NCBI GenBank assembly: GCA_964459465.1
Contig: CAYWLR010000016.1
Span: 1-64,000, forward strand
Direction of reading: 5' to 3'
From: CALAMC01 sp964459465
Lineage (GTDB): Bacteria > Zixibacteria > MSB-5A5 > GN15 > PGXB01
DNA length: 64,000 bases
In this document: piece after piece, positions 12,033 to 20,833 of the stretch
How the letters are laid out: each line of letters starts with the position of its first letter
Position numbering within the stretch: position 1 is the stretch's first letter
Translations under genes and position numbers: made by a program
The notes under the pieces: model-generated
Databases searched by the model: none
The model's input: only the letters and a program-made list of their open reading frames with translations
What the model was told of the DNA's origin: nothing

Positions 12033-12959
12033 TCAGTATCCCTGTGCGAAATCGGCATGAACTTTAAGATAATCCAGCCAGTAGGCAACGCCCTTGTCAC
12101 TGACCAGGCGTTTGACCCGCCGGAATCCTTCGCCATAGACCGGGTCGGGGTTGGTCAGCAGGTTATTCAATTCAAACTCGGCCATGGCACCGTAACTCTG
12201 ATTGAGTATGATAAACGAAGCGTAGTTGCAACTGCCCTCGGACAAGGCCAACGACAGGCCTTTTGGAGCATTGGTATAGAGCCAGACATGCATCAGCTCA
12301 TGGGCGATTACTTCCGTAAACACGATTCGCGGCATACCCTGCAAGATGAAGATTTCAAAATCGCGCACGATACATACACCATCGATAGTCTGTTCCACAT
12401 ACTTGGTTAAACCGCTTTCATCGGCGTGACCGGACCATGAGATATGCCGCAGACCGTTGCGGTCGGTCAGGGTCAGTTTGACGGCATCGTTTTCCACATT
12501 GATGCCGGCCGCCTTGAGTTTATCTTTGACCGAATTCATGAGGCGACGAGCGGTCGTGATATCATTGACCGCGTCGGCCAGACAATAGCCGCAGACATGA
12601 CGACCGTCACCGTAGATTGTTCCGCCCCGGCTGGTCCTGTCCGATATCAACCGCCCGCAGTACTGACAGGCCGGGACCGAGCGCTCGTGCTCCTTGTGAT
12701 ATTTATTGCCCCAATGATCGACCAGGTACTGGCCTTTGATAATCTGCCCGCAATAGTCGCAACGGAGAGCGGCGTGTTTTTCATAACATTCGGGGTGATA
12801 GTTTCTGCCGTTTGACTGAATATACTGACCGGCAATGTCTTTTCCGCATAAGTCACATTTGAGCGATCCGGCCGGTGCCGTTTCGATTGAAACCATTATT
12901 AAAATTATTGCGACTATTGAGAGTGCAAATATGGGTTTGGTGGATGCTTTAGGCTTCAT
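12033..12959 (-). CDS. Secreted LIM-like / DA1-type metalloprotease homologue
   Basis: This 308-residue protein has a signal peptide (FALSIVAIILIMVSIETAPAG). Three zinc-finger-like segments follow: CDLC...HPEC (about 35-58), CDYC...KYHKEHE (about 68-94) and CQYCGRL (about 98-125, with a later CGYC). The spacing and the GQYI/GRNYHPECY pattern are LIM-like. The C-terminal part (about 130-308) matches the DA1 peptidase domain: HELMH at 220-224, then ALSEGSCNYASF where DA1 has an EEGICQ-type motif, and YGEGFRRVKRLV near the end. Plant DA1 is a ubiquitin-activated LIM-peptidase; here there are no ubiquitin-interacting motifs and the protein is exported. It is monocistronic and converges on the VWA gene. 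The start has an AAAGG site upstream. Family assignment is confident; substrate unknown. Confidence 0.85.
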   Translation of the reverse strand: MKPKASTKPIFALSIVAIILIMVSIETAPAGSLKCDLCGKDIAGQYIQSNGRNYHPECYEKHAALRCDYCGQIIKGQYLVDHWGNKYHKEHERSVPACQYCGRLISDRTSRGGTIYGDGRHVCGYCLADAVNDITTARRLMNSVKDKLKAAGINVENDAVKLTLTDRNGLRHISWSGHADESGLTKYVEQTIDGVCIVRDFEIFILQGMPRIVFTEVIAHELMHVWLYTNAPKGLSLALSEGSCNYASFIILNQSYGAMAEFELNNLLTNPDPVYGEGFRRVKRLVSDKGVAYWLDYLKVHADFAQGY

Positions 12960-13100
12960 ATAATGACCTTTAATTAGTTAATCGGTTGTGTTGACGGCCA
13001 ATATTAGCGCCTTCATTATAATCCTGCAAATTTCGTCTCGCCGTAGCCCGCCATTTAAAAATTCATTCATTAAGACGATTATTCGTATATATTATTATCG

Positions 13101-14210
13101 ATGGCAGAAATTATTAAAAGTTCCAAAGAAAGGGCCGTCCTGGTCGGACTGGCCCGGAATTCCTTGGAACGTCCGGGTGTCGAGGAATCCATCGCCGAAC
13201 TGACCGAATTGAGCCTCTCGGCCGGGGCGCAGGTCGATTATACCTTTATCCAGACCAGAACGGTCGACCCCAAGTTTTACATCGGCAAAGGGCTGGTGGA
13301 ACAAATACGTCAGAATATTACCGCCAACGGCGCCAACCTGGTAATCTTCGATGACCCTCTGTCTCCGGCCCAGCAGAGGAATCTGGAAAACGTTTTCGAA
13401 ATCAAGGTCATCGACCGTTCCATGCTTATTTTGAATATTTTCGCGCAGAATGCCCGGACAGCAGCCGCAAAACTCCAGGTGGAACTGGCCCAGCTGGAAT
13501 ATATGCTTCCCCGGCTGACCGGTTTCTGGAGCCATTTCAGTCGTCAGTATGGCGGTATCGGCACCCGCGGACCGGGCGAAACCCAACTGGAAACCGACCG
13601 CCGTCAGGTTCGCGCCAAAATCGCCTCGCTCAAGAAAAAAATCGAAAAGTTGTCTACCCAGCGCGATATTCAGCGCCGGAGCCGTCAGAACCTTTTCAAA
13701 GTCTCCCTGATCGGCTATACGAACGCGGGTAAATCGACCCTGTTCAACCGGCTGACCCGGTCCAGCGTTACTACCGCCGACAAGTTATTTACAACCCTCG
13801 ACTCGACTTCAAGGGTCATGTCCCAGGGTTATCCCGATAAGATAATCTTTACCGATACCGTCGGGTTTATCAAAAAGCTGCCGACCCAACTGGTGGAGTC
13901 ATTCAAATCGACGCTGGAAGAAGTCACTTACGCCGACCTCCTGCTCCACGTGATCGACTTTTCCGATAGGAATTGTGAAGAAAAAATGCGCCAGACCCAG
14001 ATTATTCTCGACGACATAGGAGCCGGAAATGTCGAAAAGTTGTTGATATACAATAAAATAGATAAAACCGACAGGGATTTTGGAAAACCTGTTGATATAA
14101 ATCGGATTTTTTATGTTTCCGCCCTCAAGGAAACGGGCTTGGAATCGCTCAAAGAAGAATTGACCTTAAGATTAAAGCGTTTTGGCGCATGCAAATATAA
14201 AGTCTCCTGA
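13101..14210 (+). CDS. hflX: Ribosome-associated GTPase HflX
   Basis: The 369-residue protein has the HflX N-terminal domain, the glycine-rich linker signature RGPGETQLE near 155, a coiled-coil, and the G domain with G1 GYTNAGKST, G3 DTVGF and G4 NKID. HflX binds the 50S subunit and splits stalled or heat-damaged ribosomes. There is no Shine-Dalgarno before the ATG; a TATTAT ends five bases upstream, so a leaderless or very short leader is possible. A receiver gene follows after about 40 bases. Confidence 0.97.
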   Translation: MAEIIKSSKERAVLVGLARNSLERPGVEESIAELTELSLSAGAQVDYTFIQTRTVDPKFYIGKGLVEQIRQNITANGANLVIFDDPLSPAQQRNLENVFEIKVIDRSMLILNIFAQNARTAAAKLQVELAQLEYMLPRLTGFWSHFSRQYGGIGTRGPGETQLETDRRQVRAKIASLKKKIEKLSTQRDIQRRSRQNLFKVSLIGYTNAGKSTLFNRLTRSSVTTADKLFTTLDSTSRVMSQGYPDKIIFTDTVGFIKKLPTQLVESFKSTLEEVTYADLLLHVIDFSDRNCEEKMRQTQIILDDIGAGNVEKLLIYNKIDKTDRDFGKPVDINRIFYVSALKETGLESLKEELTLRLKRFGACKYKVS

Positions 14211-14252
14211 TATTTTGCCGATTAAGATTACAGGAGAGCACAAAAGACGATT

Positions 14253-14609
14253 ATGGCCAAAACGATTTTGATTGTAGACGATAACCCCAATATGTCCAGT
14301 CTCCTCGTGGAGATGCTGGAAGTGTTCGATTATCAGGCGGTCCGCGCCGATGATGGTCTCGACGCTCTTAAAAAAATAAATAACGGCGATGTGGCTATGG
14401 TCATCACCGATATGCGTATGCCGCGTATGACCGGGCTGGAGCTTCTGCAGGCGGTCAAAGAAAAACGGCCGGACCTGCCGGTCGTGCTGATCTCGGGGTA
14501 TTCGGTCGATGACGTCGATTCCGATATCGTTCGTGAAAAGGCCGATGGCTTTTTAAACAAACCGTTCATGATGTCCGATATCGAAAAGCTTTTGGGCGAA
14601 CTGCTTTAA
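14253..14609 (+). CDS. Single-domain response regulator (receiver only)
   Basis: 118 residues make one receiver domain: DD near 10-11, phosphoacceptor Asp in MVITDMRMPRMTGLELL near 53, Thr/Ser switch in VVLISGY and Lys in FLNKPF near 105. No output domain is present, so it signals by protein contact, as CheY and Spo0F do. It has an AGGAG site upstream and lies between hflX and smr. No histidine kinase is adjacent, so the partner is unknown. Confidence 0.92.
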   Translation: MAKTILIVDDNPNMSSLLVEMLEVFDYQAVRADDGLDALKKINNGDVAMVITDMRMPRMTGLELLQAVKEKRPDLPVVLISGYSVDDVDSDIVREKADGFLNKPFMMSDIEKLLGELL

Positions 14610-14628
14610 TTATCAAGCGATTTCTCCG

Positions 14629-14657
14629 TTGTCATTTATATTTCCCGTGCTTATTAT
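14629..14657 (+). promoter_or_regulatory. Promoter placed for a leaderless smr transcript
   Basis: TTGTCA (14629-14634), 17 bases, and TATTAT (14652-14657) form a good sigma70 promoter. The predicted start site (about 14664) falls on the ATG of the Smr gene at 14663. No ribosome binding site is present. Confidence 0.55.
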
Positions 14658-14662
14658 AAGCC

Positions 14663-14962
14663 ATGCATTATGATAATGATGATGATAACGCCGTGCCGTT
14701 GCCGATCGATGGTACACTCGATTTGCATACGTTTTCACCAAAAGAAGTCAAACAACTCGTGCCGGACTATATCGAGGAATGTCTCCGACGCGGGATTTAT
14801 CATTTGAGAATCGTCCATGGCAAAGGAACGGGAGTCCTGAAAACCATCGTGCAATCGATTCTGGATAAGCACCCAGACGTACTTTCGTACCGTCATGAAT
14901 CATCCGGCGGTTCCTGGGGCGCGACGATAGTGGACTTAAAACCTGACGCGCGTGATATATGA
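14663..14962 (+). CDS. Smr-domain protein
   Basis: A 99-residue stand-alone Smr domain: LDLHTFSPKEV near 20-30, then RIVHGKGTGVLK near 50-60 and a C-terminal GSWGATIVDL. The LDxH and HGxGxG motifs are the family's diagnostic pair. Smr domains occur at the C-terminus of MutS2 and as free proteins, where they act as nucleases on branched DNA or on mRNA of collided ribosomes. No mutS2 is beside it. The ATG is preceded by a promoter -10 rather than a Shine-Dalgarno. Confidence 0.9.
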   Translation: MHYDNDDDNAVPLPIDGTLDLHTFSPKEVKQLVPDYIEECLRRGIYHLRIVHGKGTGVLKTIVQSILDKHPDVLSYRHESSGGSWGATIVDLKPDARDI

Positions 14963-15111
14963 CCGACCGGTTTCGACGGATTTTGTCCTTCTTCCACCGC
15001 GCAATTCCTTGAAAAATCCATCGTAATTTATTATATTATAAACACTGCCGCGAGCCTGCCATGAGTGTTTAAAAAGACTGGGGTATCATTTTGTGCCCGG
15101 AAAGGATACCG

Positions 15112-16887
15112 ATGGAATATACGCGCGAAAGATTGGAAGCGGAAGCCGGCTCGATTTTCCGTATCGCCGGGTCCACCCACAGCTTCGAGGTGGCCCGCGA
15201 GAGACTCTTTCTGCGGGCGACACGCTATCAGTTCGACTTTTATTCGGGAGACATCGAGCCGACCGTGCGTAATATCGTCCGCGTCCGCGATTGTGCGCGG
15301 GTTTTCCGCACCATCATGACGCCCAAATCCGACCGTCTGGCAGGATTCAGCGTAACCCGCGCCTTGTTCGATCTGGCCCGGGGACGCGATCGCACCGACC
15401 TTCAACCCGGATTTTTCGCGGAAATGATTTATCTTATTATGGGTATGCAGGGCCGTGGGCCCGGTGCTTCACCGGCCGATTATTCCACGACCGAAACCGA
15501 CATCCCTCGCGAAGAAGCCCGGATGCGTTCCCGCGAACTGGATAAAATATGGGCGTACGCCCAAAAGCGCATGGCCCGCTATACCCATGGTCTTCAGCCG
15601 GATATCATCGAGCGCCGCCGTCGCAACCGCCAACGTATCATGGAAGTGCTTGGAGCCTCCGAAGCCGAATGGAACGACTGGCGCTGGCAATTCAAAAAAG
15701 TCGTCAAGGACGAAAAAACACTCGAAAAACTCGTTCCCCTTACCAGAGAGGAAAAGGAAAATATCGCCAACGCGAAAAATGCCCGCCTGCCGTTCGGCGT
15801 GACACCGTACTATTTATCCCTCATGGATAACAAGAAACGCTCCGATGACACGGCCATCCGGGCACAGGTTTTCCCGCCGGCAAATTACGTTGAAATCATG
15901 GCGGCGCACCGTCATAACAAAGAATGCGCTTTCGATTTCATGCTCGAAAACCGTACTTCGCCGGTGGATCTGGTCACGCGACGTTATCCCGGCATCGCCA
16001 TTTTCAAACCGTACAATACCTGCCCCCAGATTTGCGTGTATTGTCAGCGAAACTGGGAAATCGACAGCGCCCTGGCACCGCACGCCATGGCCACGTCGAA
16101 AAAAATTGATGAAGCCCTCGAATGGATCGCCGACCACCCGGCCATACACGAACTGCTTATAACCGGCGGCGACCCGCTGGCCTTAAGTGATCGAACCATA
16201 CATTCCCTGCTGGAGAAGGTTTCGAGAATAAAATCGATCCGGCATATTCGCATCGGTTCGCGGACGCCGGTGACGGTCCCGATGCGCCTGACCCCGGAGC
16301 TGATCGACATTTTCAGGGATTTCATAAAACCGGGGTATCGTGATATTTCGCTGGTGACACACGTCGAACATCCCTATGAAATAACTCCCGATACGGCCCG
16401 TGCCGTGACGGTCTGCCGGGATGCCGGGATTCCCGTCTATAATCAACAGGTTTTCACTTTTTACAATTCACGGCGTTTCGAATCGACCCTGTTGAGACAA
16501 ATACTCCGGCGGGTCGGAATAGACCCTTACTATACATTCAACTGCAAGGGTAAACACGAAACGGCCGATTATATCGTCCCCATCGCGAGATTATTGCAGG
16601 AAATCAACGAAGAAGCCCGTCTCCTGCCGGGTTTGACGCGCACCGATGAGCCTGTTTATAACGTCCCGGGCCTGGGCAAAAATTACCTGCGTTCATCCCA
16701 GCATCATGACGTCATATCCATACTGCCCGATGGCTCCCGCGTTTACGAATTCCACCCCTGGGAACCGAGCGCGGCGGGGTTCAAGAATTATGTCGGGATC
16801 GACGTCCCGGTATTGTCATACCTTCAGCGCCTAAAAAAAATCGGCGAGGATATTTCCGAATATGAAACCATCTGGTATTACTATTAA
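15112..16887 (+). CDS. KamA-family radical SAM protein (lysine 2,3-aminomutase-like)
   Basis: ATG at 15112 with AAAGGAT upstream is chosen over a TTG seven codons earlier, giving 591 residues. The cluster motif CPQICVYC is at C304-C308-C311. The fold then follows KamA: ITGGDPL, RIGSRTPVTVP and, near the end, VPGLGKNYLR, where the Lys is the candidate PLP-binding residue. Lysine 2,3-aminomutases are about 415 residues; this one has about 170 extra N-terminal residues, rich in Arg and Glu, so the aminoacid substrate may differ (lysine, glutamate or another). It stands alone: no lysine fermentation genes and no beta-lysine acetyltransferase are adjacent. Confidence 0.88.
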   Translation: MEYTRERLEAEAGSIFRIAGSTHSFEVARERLFLRATRYQFDFYSGDIEPTVRNIVRVRDCARVFRTIMTPKSDRLAGFSVTRALFDLARGRDRTDLQPGFFAEMIYLIMGMQGRGPGASPADYSTTETDIPREEARMRSRELDKIWAYAQKRMARYTHGLQPDIIERRRRNRQRIMEVLGASEAEWNDWRWQFKKVVKDEKTLEKLVPLTREEKENIANAKNARLPFGVTPYYLSLMDNKKRSDDTAIRAQVFPPANYVEIMAAHRHNKECAFDFMLENRTSPVDLVTRRYPGIAIFKPYNTCPQICVYCQRNWEIDSALAPHAMATSKKIDEALEWIADHPAIHELLITGGDPLALSDRTIHSLLEKVSRIKSIRHIRIGSRTPVTVPMRLTPELIDIFRDFIKPGYRDISLVTHVEHPYEITPDTARAVTVCRDAGIPVYNQQVFTFYNSRRFESTLLRQILRRVGIDPYYTFNCKGKHETADYIVPIARLLQEINEEARLLPGLTRTDEPVYNVPGLGKNYLRSSQHHDVISILPDGSRVYEFHPWEPSAAGFKNYVGIDVPVLSYLQRLKKIGEDISEYETIWYYY

Positions 16888-16982
16888 TTCCGGGTGTATA
16901 TTTAAATTTGCACGGGGCTTGTATTGCAGTCGTATATAAAGATAAAATTTGATTAATTCACAAATATAAAGGACTTGTCTCG

Positions 16983-19900
16983 ATGAAAAAATCAAGGATA
17001 ATGTCGCTTCTGCTGGCGATACTGCTGGCGGCTCCCGTCATCGGCTCCACGGACTATCTGGAAAACCTTCAGCCGGAACAGGAAATTAACGGCTTTATCG
17101 TCAAGAACCTGTATGTCACCGGGGCCGACAAAGCTATGGGCGCCAGGTTCATATCGAAGGAATACGGGTTTATCATTGACCTGCTCCGGATCCAGTCCGT
17201 TCCGCAGGCATTTTTCTGGGTAAAGACGCCGCCGTCGTCCAGCATGGGCGAGCCGCATACGTGCGAACACCTGCTTCTGGGCAAAGGTAATCGCGGACGA
17301 TTTGTTTCGACTCTGGAAAACATGTCGCTGGGCAGCAGCACCGCCTATACCTCGCAGGTTCAGACCTGCTATCACTTCAACGCCAAGGCCGGGCCGGAAT
17401 CGTTTTATGAAATATTCGAGGCCAAGCTGATGGCGTTTCTGCATCCGGATTTCACCGATGAGGAAATCCGCCGCGAGGTCTGCCATATCGGTATCAATGA
17501 GGATCCCGCAACGGGCAAATTATCGCTCGACGAAAAAGGCACCGTTTACACCGAAATGGTGTCATACTATGAGAAACCGTGGAAATATTATTGGGATCCT
17601 ATGACCCGGATGGTGTACGGTGAGGGTCATGAAATAAACAACAGCTCCGGCGGCGAACCCTCGGCCATCCGCAAAATGGTCCCGGCCGATATGTGGAAAT
17701 TCATCGCCGACCATTATCACCTCGCCAACATGGGGGCGATCATCTCCATCCCGGATAATATGCCGGTCGAGGACTTTCTGCACCGCCTGAACGGAATTCT
17801 GAAGCGCTGCCAGCCGGAGGCGACTCACAGCGATTATGTTGGTATTAGCAAATATCCGACAGGGGAAATCCGCCCGGCCTCCGAAGGGACGATGGAACTG
17901 GTGCAATACCCTTCCGAGAGCAATGAGGACAAGGGGCGCCTGTACTACGCCTGGCCGGCGCGGCTGGAACTCGATGCTCTGAACAAAAACATGGCCGACC
18001 TGTTTTTGTCGGTCTTCGGGGACGGCACGACATCGAATTTGTACAAATTGTTCGTCAATTCCGAAACCAGAAAAATCGACATCGGGGCCAATTCCGTATG
18101 GAGTTGGCTGGCCGAATACCCCGGGAGCCCCTTGTTTCTCGGCATAGAGGGAATCGACAACGTGCACGTCACCGAGAAAATGCTGGACAGCGTTCGAACC
18201 ATGATTCTGGCCGAAATGAAGCGGATTCATGATTTTGCGGACAACTCGCCGGAACTGGCCGAATTCAACAAGGAAGTCAAATCATACGTAGTACAGTGGC
18301 GCAAACAGGCCGAGGACAATCTCAATTCGCCGCCCATGTTCGGATTCCGCAGCGGTCCGGCCGGATCCTGGATGGCAATCATGCAGGCGCTTGAAAAAGA
18401 AGGCGGTTTCCGCAAGTCTTTGGTGTGGAAACAGCATTGTGATTACGCCGACAGCCTGCTGGCGACGGGAAAAAATTTCTGGCGCGGATTTATCGACCAG
18501 TGGAAATTCATGACGGTAAAACCATATGCTGTCGGGGCCTCGCCGAGCAGTACACTTTTGGCCGCGAGTGCCGAAGAAAAACAAAAGCGGCTGGACGGAT
18601 ATCTGGCCGATTTCAGGAAAAAATACGGTGTCGCCGATGACCAGGCCGCCATCGCGGCCTATAAGGCCGAATTCGATTCCATGACGGTGGAACTCGAAAA
18701 AATCGCCGCCAACCAGAAACTGCCCGGATTCACCGACAACCCGCCGCTGACGCTGGATGATAATCTCGACTATCAGGTGCTCGAACTGACCGGCAAGGTG
18801 CCGATGGTGGCGTCCACTTTCGAAAACATGAATTCGGCAACCCTGGGACTGGCGCTTCGACTCGATGTCGTCCCCGAAAACAAGGTATTTTATTTGAGCG
18901 CCCTGCCCGGTCTTCTGACATCGGTCGGTGTCATCGAAAACGGTAAACCGGTGAAGTACGAAGAGATGCAGGATCGCTTGCGCAACGAGGTGATTTCTTT
19001 CGGGGCGGGTTTCGACCAGAATGCCATGACCGGACGATATGAACTGACTATGACCGGCAAGGGCAGCAGTCCGGACGAAATTAAAAATGTCCTGCACTGG
19101 ATGCAAACCACTCTGGAATCCCCTTATTTGAGCGTCGAAAATCTTCCCCGTATATATGATTATTTGGACCAGAGCATCAACGGTAACCGCAACCGTACCA
19201 AATCCTACGAGGAATACTGGGTCGATGAAATTTCCCTGGCTTATGGCTACCAGACCCACCCGGTGATGCTGGCGACCGGAAACTTTTTGACGAAGGCTTT
19301 CAATATTCAGCGTCTTCGCTGTCTTTTAATCGACCCCGGTGACGATAAACAGAAGCACGAATGGAACAATTTCATGGAGGCTCTGGCGGAGTATGGCAAA
19401 GCCGGTAACCGCGAATCAATGATTGCCGCTTTGAACGGCCTTGTCGACGGCAACGCCGCACCCGGCGATCCAGCCCTTGCGCCGTTGTTTGCCATACTGT
19501 CGGATAAAACAAAAGAAAACGTCATCTATGCCGCCAAAACGATTCGAACCTGCCTGGCCGACGTTCCCGATGCCAACCTTGTCGCCGACTGGGCGTTTTT
19601 GTGCAAAACCATTAAGGACGACGTGCTCGTCCCGCCGCAACAGGCGCTCGATGATATCAAAGGCATTGTCGCCCTGATCAAACATGCCGATAACGCGCGC
19701 ATGTACATAGTGTCCAATTCGACCGACCGCAAGGCCGCCCTCGACGGCATTAATGAATTCCTGGCCGGCTTCAGCAAACAGCCTTCGGCATGGCAGACGT
19801 ACGCCGGAAAATTACGGATCGTCGACCGACTCAAAAGCCGCCAGCCGGAAGCGGAAAAACCCTGCTATGCCGGACTGGTGTTCGACGGTACCAACAACGG

Positions 19901-20537
19901 CGTTTTGATGGCCTCGGCCAAATACGCCGAACTGTATGATGCCAGCGATGAAGCCATCCTGGACCGTCTGGCCGGAGCGCTTTTCACCGGCGGTGCCGGA
20001 CATTCGCTGTTCATGCGCACCTGGGGCGCCGGCCTTGCTTACAGCAACGGCTTCGGGATTGGCGCCAACGGCCGAATGTCGTATTATGCCGAGCGGTGTC
20101 CCGATATTTCCGAGACGATGCGCTTTGTGGTCGGCGTTATCAAGGAAAACGCGGCCGACTCAACCCTGCGGGATTACTGTATTGCGCAGGTGTTTCAGTC
20201 CAGCCGCGCCGCCTCGAAATATGAGTCTCGCGGGTCACAGATGGCGGCGGACCTCGCCGATGGTATCACCCCGGAGCGAATTGCGACCTATAACAAGAAG
20301 GTGCTGGAACTGCGCCGGCGCGCCGACCTGTTCAGACAGATCAAGGCCCGTCAGGAAAAAGTGTACGGCCGTCTGCTGGTTGGCTATGGCCGGTCCCTGA
20401 AAGACATGGACGATGGCACGATATTTGTCATCGGCCCGGAAACGCAGTTTGCTTCTTTTGAGGAGTACATCAAATCGGTCGAGGGTGAACGCCCGGTGTA
20501 CCGTCTGTACCCCCGCGACTTCTGGCAGACGATGTAG
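16983..20537 (+). CDS. Exported M16-family zinc peptidase (presequence-protease-like)
   Basis: This 1184-residue protein has a cleavable signal peptide (IMSLLLAILLAAPVIGS). The inverted zinc motif HTCEH lies about residues 92-96, followed by LLLGKGNRG. Length fits the one-chain, four-domain M16C group (presequence protease/insulinase type) rather than the short M16B dimers. The second half resembles the non-catalytic M16 repeat. M16C enzymes enclose and degrade unstructured peptides; the export signal puts this one in the periplasm or outside. AAAGGA precedes the ATG. The 3' side carries a terminator within the repeat region at 20.65 kb. Confidence 0.88.
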   Translation: MKKSRIMSLLLAILLAAPVIGSTDYLENLQPEQEINGFIVKNLYVTGADKAMGARFISKEYGFIIDLLRIQSVPQAFFWVKTPPSSSMGEPHTCEHLLLGKGNRGRFVSTLENMSLGSSTAYTSQVQTCYHFNAKAGPESFYEIFEAKLMAFLHPDFTDEEIRREVCHIGINEDPATGKLSLDEKGTVYTEMVSYYEKPWKYYWDPMTRMVYGEGHEINNSSGGEPSAIRKMVPADMWKFIADHYHLANMGAIISIPDNMPVEDFLHRLNGILKRCQPEATHSDYVGISKYPTGEIRPASEGTMELVQYPSESNEDKGRLYYAWPARLELDALNKNMADLFLSVFGDGTTSNLYKLFVNSETRKIDIGANSVWSWLAEYPGSPLFLGIEGIDNVHVTEKMLDSVRTMILAEMKRIHDFADNSPELAEFNKEVKSYVVQWRKQAEDNLNSPPMFGFRSGPAGSWMAIMQALEKEGGFRKSLVWKQHCDYADSLLATGKNFWRGFIDQWKFMTVKPYAVGASPSSTLLAASAEEKQKRLDGYLADFRKKYGVADDQAAIAAYKAEFDSMTVELEKIAANQKLPGFTDNPPLTLDDNLDYQVLELTGKVPMVASTFENMNSATLGLALRLDVVPENKVFYLSALPGLLTSVGVIENGKPVKYEEMQDRLRNEVISFGAGFDQNAMTGRYELTMTGKGSSPDEIKNVLHWMQTTLESPYLSVENLPRIYDYLDQSINGNRNRTKSYEEYWVDEISLAYGYQTHPVMLATGNFLTKAFNIQRLRCLLIDPGDDKQKHEWNNFMEALAEYGKAGNRESMIAALNGLVDGNAAPGDPALAPLFAILSDKTKENVIYAAKTIRTCLADVPDANLVADWAFLCKTIKDDVLVPPQQALDDIKGIVALIKHADNARMYIVSNSTDRKAALDGINEFLAGFSKQPSAWQTYAGKLRIVDRLKSRQPEAEKPCYAGLVFDGTNNGVLMASAKYAELYDASDEAILDRLAGALFTGGAGHSLFMRTWGAGLAYSNGFGIGANGRMSYYAERCPDISETMRFVVGVIKENAADSTLRDYCIAQVFQSSRAASKYESRGSQMAADLADGITPERIATYNKKVLELRRRADLFRQIKARQEKVYGRLLVGYGRSLKDMDDGTIFVIGPETQFASFEEYIKSVEGERPVYRLYPRDFWQTM

Positions 20538-20560
20538 TATTTTATTTGTAAATATTGCTT

Positions 20561-20619
20561 AAAGTGACCGCCAGACGCCCTCGTCTGGCGGTTGACTGGT
20601 TCACCCGTAATGTCATTCC
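20561..20619 (+). repeat. 59-bp direct repeat, copy 1, with hairpin
   Basis: A unit beginning AAAGTGACCGCCAGACG is identical to the unit at 20720-20778. Each holds a perfect 10-bp stem with a four-base loop (CCGCCAGACG / CGTCTGGCGG; here 20568-20577 and 20582-20591) and ends in GTCATTCC, the start of a second type of inverted repeat. Confidence 0.9.
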
Positions 20620-20653
20620 TGTGAAAACGGGAATCCGGTTCTTAATTTATAAT

Positions 20654-20686
20654 ACCCGGCGATATAAAACCCGCCGGGTTTTGTTT
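20654..20686 (+). terminator. Terminator downstream of the M16 peptidase
   Basis: ACCCGGCG (20654-20661) pairs with CGCCGGGT (20672-20679) and is followed by TTTGTTT. It lies between the two direct repeats. Confidence 0.6.
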
Positions 20687-20719
20687 CGTTCTGATTATTT
20701 CAACCGCATACGCCACAAT

Positions 20720-20778
20720 AAAGTGACCGCCAGACGCCCTCGTCTGGCGGTTGACTGGTTCACCCGTAATGTCATTCC
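20720..20778 (+). repeat. 59-bp direct repeat, copy 2, with hairpin
   Basis: This is the second copy of the unit at 20561, 159 bases further on and identical by eye. It runs directly into the left inverted repeat of the pentapeptide-gene cassette. Confidence 0.9.
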
Positions 20779-20821
20779 CGCGTAGGCCGAAGGTGCTGAA
20801 AAATGAAGCACGGGAATCCAG
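20768..20821 (+). repeat. Left terminal inverted repeat of an AT-rich cassette
   Basis: About 54 bases, including GGCCGAAGGTGCTGAA and CGGGAATCCAG, recur in reverse complement at 23178-23231 with only a handful of mismatches. The unit itself is partly palindromic (CATTCCCG...CGGGAAT), like the small dispersed ATTCCC...GGGAAT repeats seen in many genomes. Confidence 0.9.
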
Positions 20822-20833
20822 GTCTTGGTTGCT

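Noticed and set aside
20555..20785. 76-codon frame across the direct repeats
   Set aside because: It consists of the repeat units themselves (RRPRLAVDWFTRNVIP appears twice); this is repeat DNA, not a gene.
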